The notes under the pieces were generated by a model. That model did no database searches, was not told the DNA's origin, and worked only from the letters and a program-made list of their open reading frames with translations. The position numbers and the translations under genes were made by a program. Positions 4,670 through 5,606 of a stretch of 5,606 nucleotides of DNA are shown piece by piece. This DNA comes from Thermoproteota archaeon (lineage in GTDB: Archaea; Korarchaeota; Korarchaeia; Korarchaeales; Korarchaeaceae): contig QMVU01000091.1 of assembly GCA_003661265.1 (NCBI GenBank), forward strand, positions 1 to 5,606, written 5' to 3'. Every line of letters starts with the position of its first letter. Positions within the stretch are counted from its first letter, which is position 1.

Positions 4670-4682
4670 ATAATCTATAGAG
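4666..4682. promoter_or_regulatory. 7+3+7 inverted repeat, candidate operator of the AbrB-PhoU gene
   Basis: CTCTATA and TATAGAG are perfect reverse complements around the triplet ATC. The element lies between the likely TATA region and the predicted transcription start near 4683, a typical place for a repressor to block initiation. Since the gene product itself carries an AbrB-type DNA-binding domain that works as a dimer, autoregulation is an attractive inference. AT-rich DNA readily yields such repeats by chance, so confidence is moderate. Confidence 0.4.
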
Positions 4683-4694
4683 TATATAGAAAGT

Positions 4695-4699
4695 GGTGG
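4695..4699 (+). promoter_or_regulatory. Shine-Dalgarno for the AbrB-PhoU gene
   Basis: GGTGG, four bases before the ATG at 4704, resembles the GGTGA part of the archaeal ribosome binding site and supports this start codon. Confidence 0.55.
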
Positions 4700-4703
4700 A
4701 AAT

Positions 4704-5606
4704 ATGATAGAGAGAACTATACAGAAGGTTGGCGGGTCATCCTACACGGTTACTCTTCCCAAGTTTTGGATCAAGAAGCATGGGATAGGAAAAGGGAGCA
4801 AGGTTCTTATTGAGGAGGGCGTTGGCGGTGCTCTCATCATAACCCCAGCTAAACCTAGAGAACTCGCTGTAGCTAAGGTTATTCACGAAGATGTCCATGC
4901 TACTGCAAGGAAGATCTTCGCTGCCTATCTGGAGGGCTACGATGTCATAGAGGTGATAGGAAGGCCTTTGATAAAATCTATTGACAGGAAGGAGATAAAA
5001 AAGGCCCTTTTGAGGCTCCCTGGCCTCGAGATAGTTGAGGAGGATTCAGGAAGAATTGTGCTAAAGTGCGTCCTAAATCCCTCCATGCTGGAACCCTGGA
5101 TGCTTTTTGAGAGGATGAAGAAACTTGTGTCGAGCATGATGGAGGATCTCCTTAAAGCAGCAAAAAAGGGAGATGCAGAGCTAGCCTCGTTGGTCATAGA
5201 CAGAGACGACGAGGTGGATAGGGCTTACTTCCTCCTTGTGAGGGTTGTCAGGAAGACGTCACAGGACGCCTACTTGATGAGGATGCTGAAGATAGACCCT
5301 GTTCAGCTCATTGACCTTAGGGTAGCTAGCATGTTGCTTGAGGTAGTTGCCGACAGGCTAGCTGAGCTGGCTGAGTTACTAAGTTCTGGTTCTCAAATGA
5401 CTTACATACCTAAGAAGATGGGCTCTATGCTCCTAGAACTCCAGAGGATAAGCGTAGAATCAGTGATTAGGAAGGACATCTCGCTTGCTGTTGAGGGAAA
5501 GGAGAAAGCACAGAAACTCCTTAAGATGATTTCAGAGGAATTGGTAAAGAGTAAAACAGAACCCGGCGTTCTCTTCGCCTTGAGAGAGGTAATTGCCCGC
5601 CTAGGA
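4704..5606 (+). CDS. phoU: PhoU-like phosphate regulator with N-terminal SpoVT/AbrB domain (3' end outside window)
   Basis: 301 codons are visible and the frame is still open at the window edge; archaeal relatives run to about 330-350 residues, so only a short tail is missing. Residues 1-48 form a swapped-hairpin AbrB/SpoVT DNA-binding domain: RTIQKVGGSSYTVTLPKFW, then GIGKGSKVLIEE, as in MazE/AbrB-type proteins. Residues about 60-125 are a linking alpha/beta region. From about 130 the sequence is helical and PhoU-like, with the acidic metal-binding pattern DDEVDRAYF (168-176, D168-xxx-D172) in the first three-helix repeat. A second repeat starts near 235. In bacteria PhoU restrains phosphate uptake through the Pst transporter and PhoR. 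In archaea the fused DNA-binding domain suggests direct transcriptional control of phosphate genes, a role inferred from architecture. No pst gene is visible in this window. The start is supported by the Shine-Dalgarno and by the AbrB domain beginning at residue 1. Confidence 0.88.
   Translation, partial: MIERTIQKVGGSSYTVTLPKFWIKKHGIGKGSKVLIEEGVGGALIITPAKPRELAVAKVIHEDVHATARKIFAAYLEGYDVIEVIGRPLIKSIDRKEIKKALLRLPGLEIVEEDSGRIVLKCVLNPSMLEPWMLFERMKKLVSSMMEDLLKAAKKGDAELASLVIDRDDEVDRAYFLLVRVVRKTSQDAYLMRMLKIDPVQLIDLRVASMLLEVVADRLAELAELLSSGSQMTYIPKKMGSMLLELQRISVESVIRKDISLAVEGKEKAQKLLKMISEELVKSKTEPGVLFALREVIARLG

Larger units (their letters stand above)
4550..4703. other. intergenic region between TFB and the AbrB-PhoU gene
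   Basis: This 154-base gap falls into two halves. The first (4550-4630) is GC-mixed and holds a composite hairpin with two T5 runs. The second (4631-4703) is very AT-rich and contains the promoter elements and nested inverted repeats of the downstream gene. No gene is seen. Confidence 0.6.

Noticed and set aside
4937..5197. 86-codon minus-strand frame inside the AbrB-PhoU gene
   Set aside because: It is a shadow of a confidently assigned gene, with Ser/Phe-rich unstructured composition.
1..5606. CRISPR array, insertion sequence or defence cassette
   Set aside because: No regularly spaced repeats, transposase, terminal inverted repeats, nuclease or toxin-antitoxin pair was seen; the AbrB domain at 4704 is fused to PhoU and is not an antitoxin.

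Overview
This window looks like ordinary chromosome from a thermophilic archaeon. The strongest evidence is a full-length transcription factor B gene (archaeal TFIIB) and a PhoU-like regulator with an N-terminal SpoVT/AbrB DNA-binding domain, an arrangement typical of archaea. Supporting signs are arginine coded almost only by AGA/AGG, frequent ATA isoleucine codons, Lys/Glu-rich proteins, T/A-rich boxes about 25-30 bases upstream of several starts, and a Shine-Dalgarno sequence matching the archaeal 16S tail. A TACK-type lineage (Korarchaeota, Thermoproteota or Bathyarchaeia) is plausible, but nothing here fixes the lineage.

Layout: (1) 2-601, + strand, the 3' part of a CcdA/DsbD-type membrane thiol transporter. 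(2) 620-1069, - strand, a small membrane-anchored or secreted cysteine-rich protein, convergent with the first gene. (3) 1188-1463, + strand, a 91-residue protein of unknown function behind a strong ribosome binding site. (4) 1613-2305, + strand, a complete aspartate/glutamate racemase family enzyme with both catalytic cysteines. (5) 2306-2581, a gap that may hold a 29-codon membrane peptide gene (2401-2490). (6) 2582-3319, - strand, a single-pass membrane protein with a long helical domain. (7) 3320-3592, a divergent promoter region. (8) 3593-4549, + strand, TFB, which must start at a non-ATG codon. (9) 4550-4703, a gap with a composite hairpin and two inverted repeats. (10) 4704 to the window end, + strand, the AbrB-PhoU regulator, cut off by the window edge.

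The genes do not form one operon. Strand changes and gaps of 70-280 bases suggest mostly separate transcription units. The one functional pairing I would suggest is the CcdA-type reductant exporter next to an extracytoplasmic protein with five cysteines, and this is inference. I found no CRISPR array, insertion sequence, tRNA, rRNA or recognisable defence system. The points most worth following up are regulatory: the TFB start with a mini-ORF whose stop overlaps it, the inverted repeats at the PhoU-like promoter, and the 17-bp palindrome upstream of the racemase.
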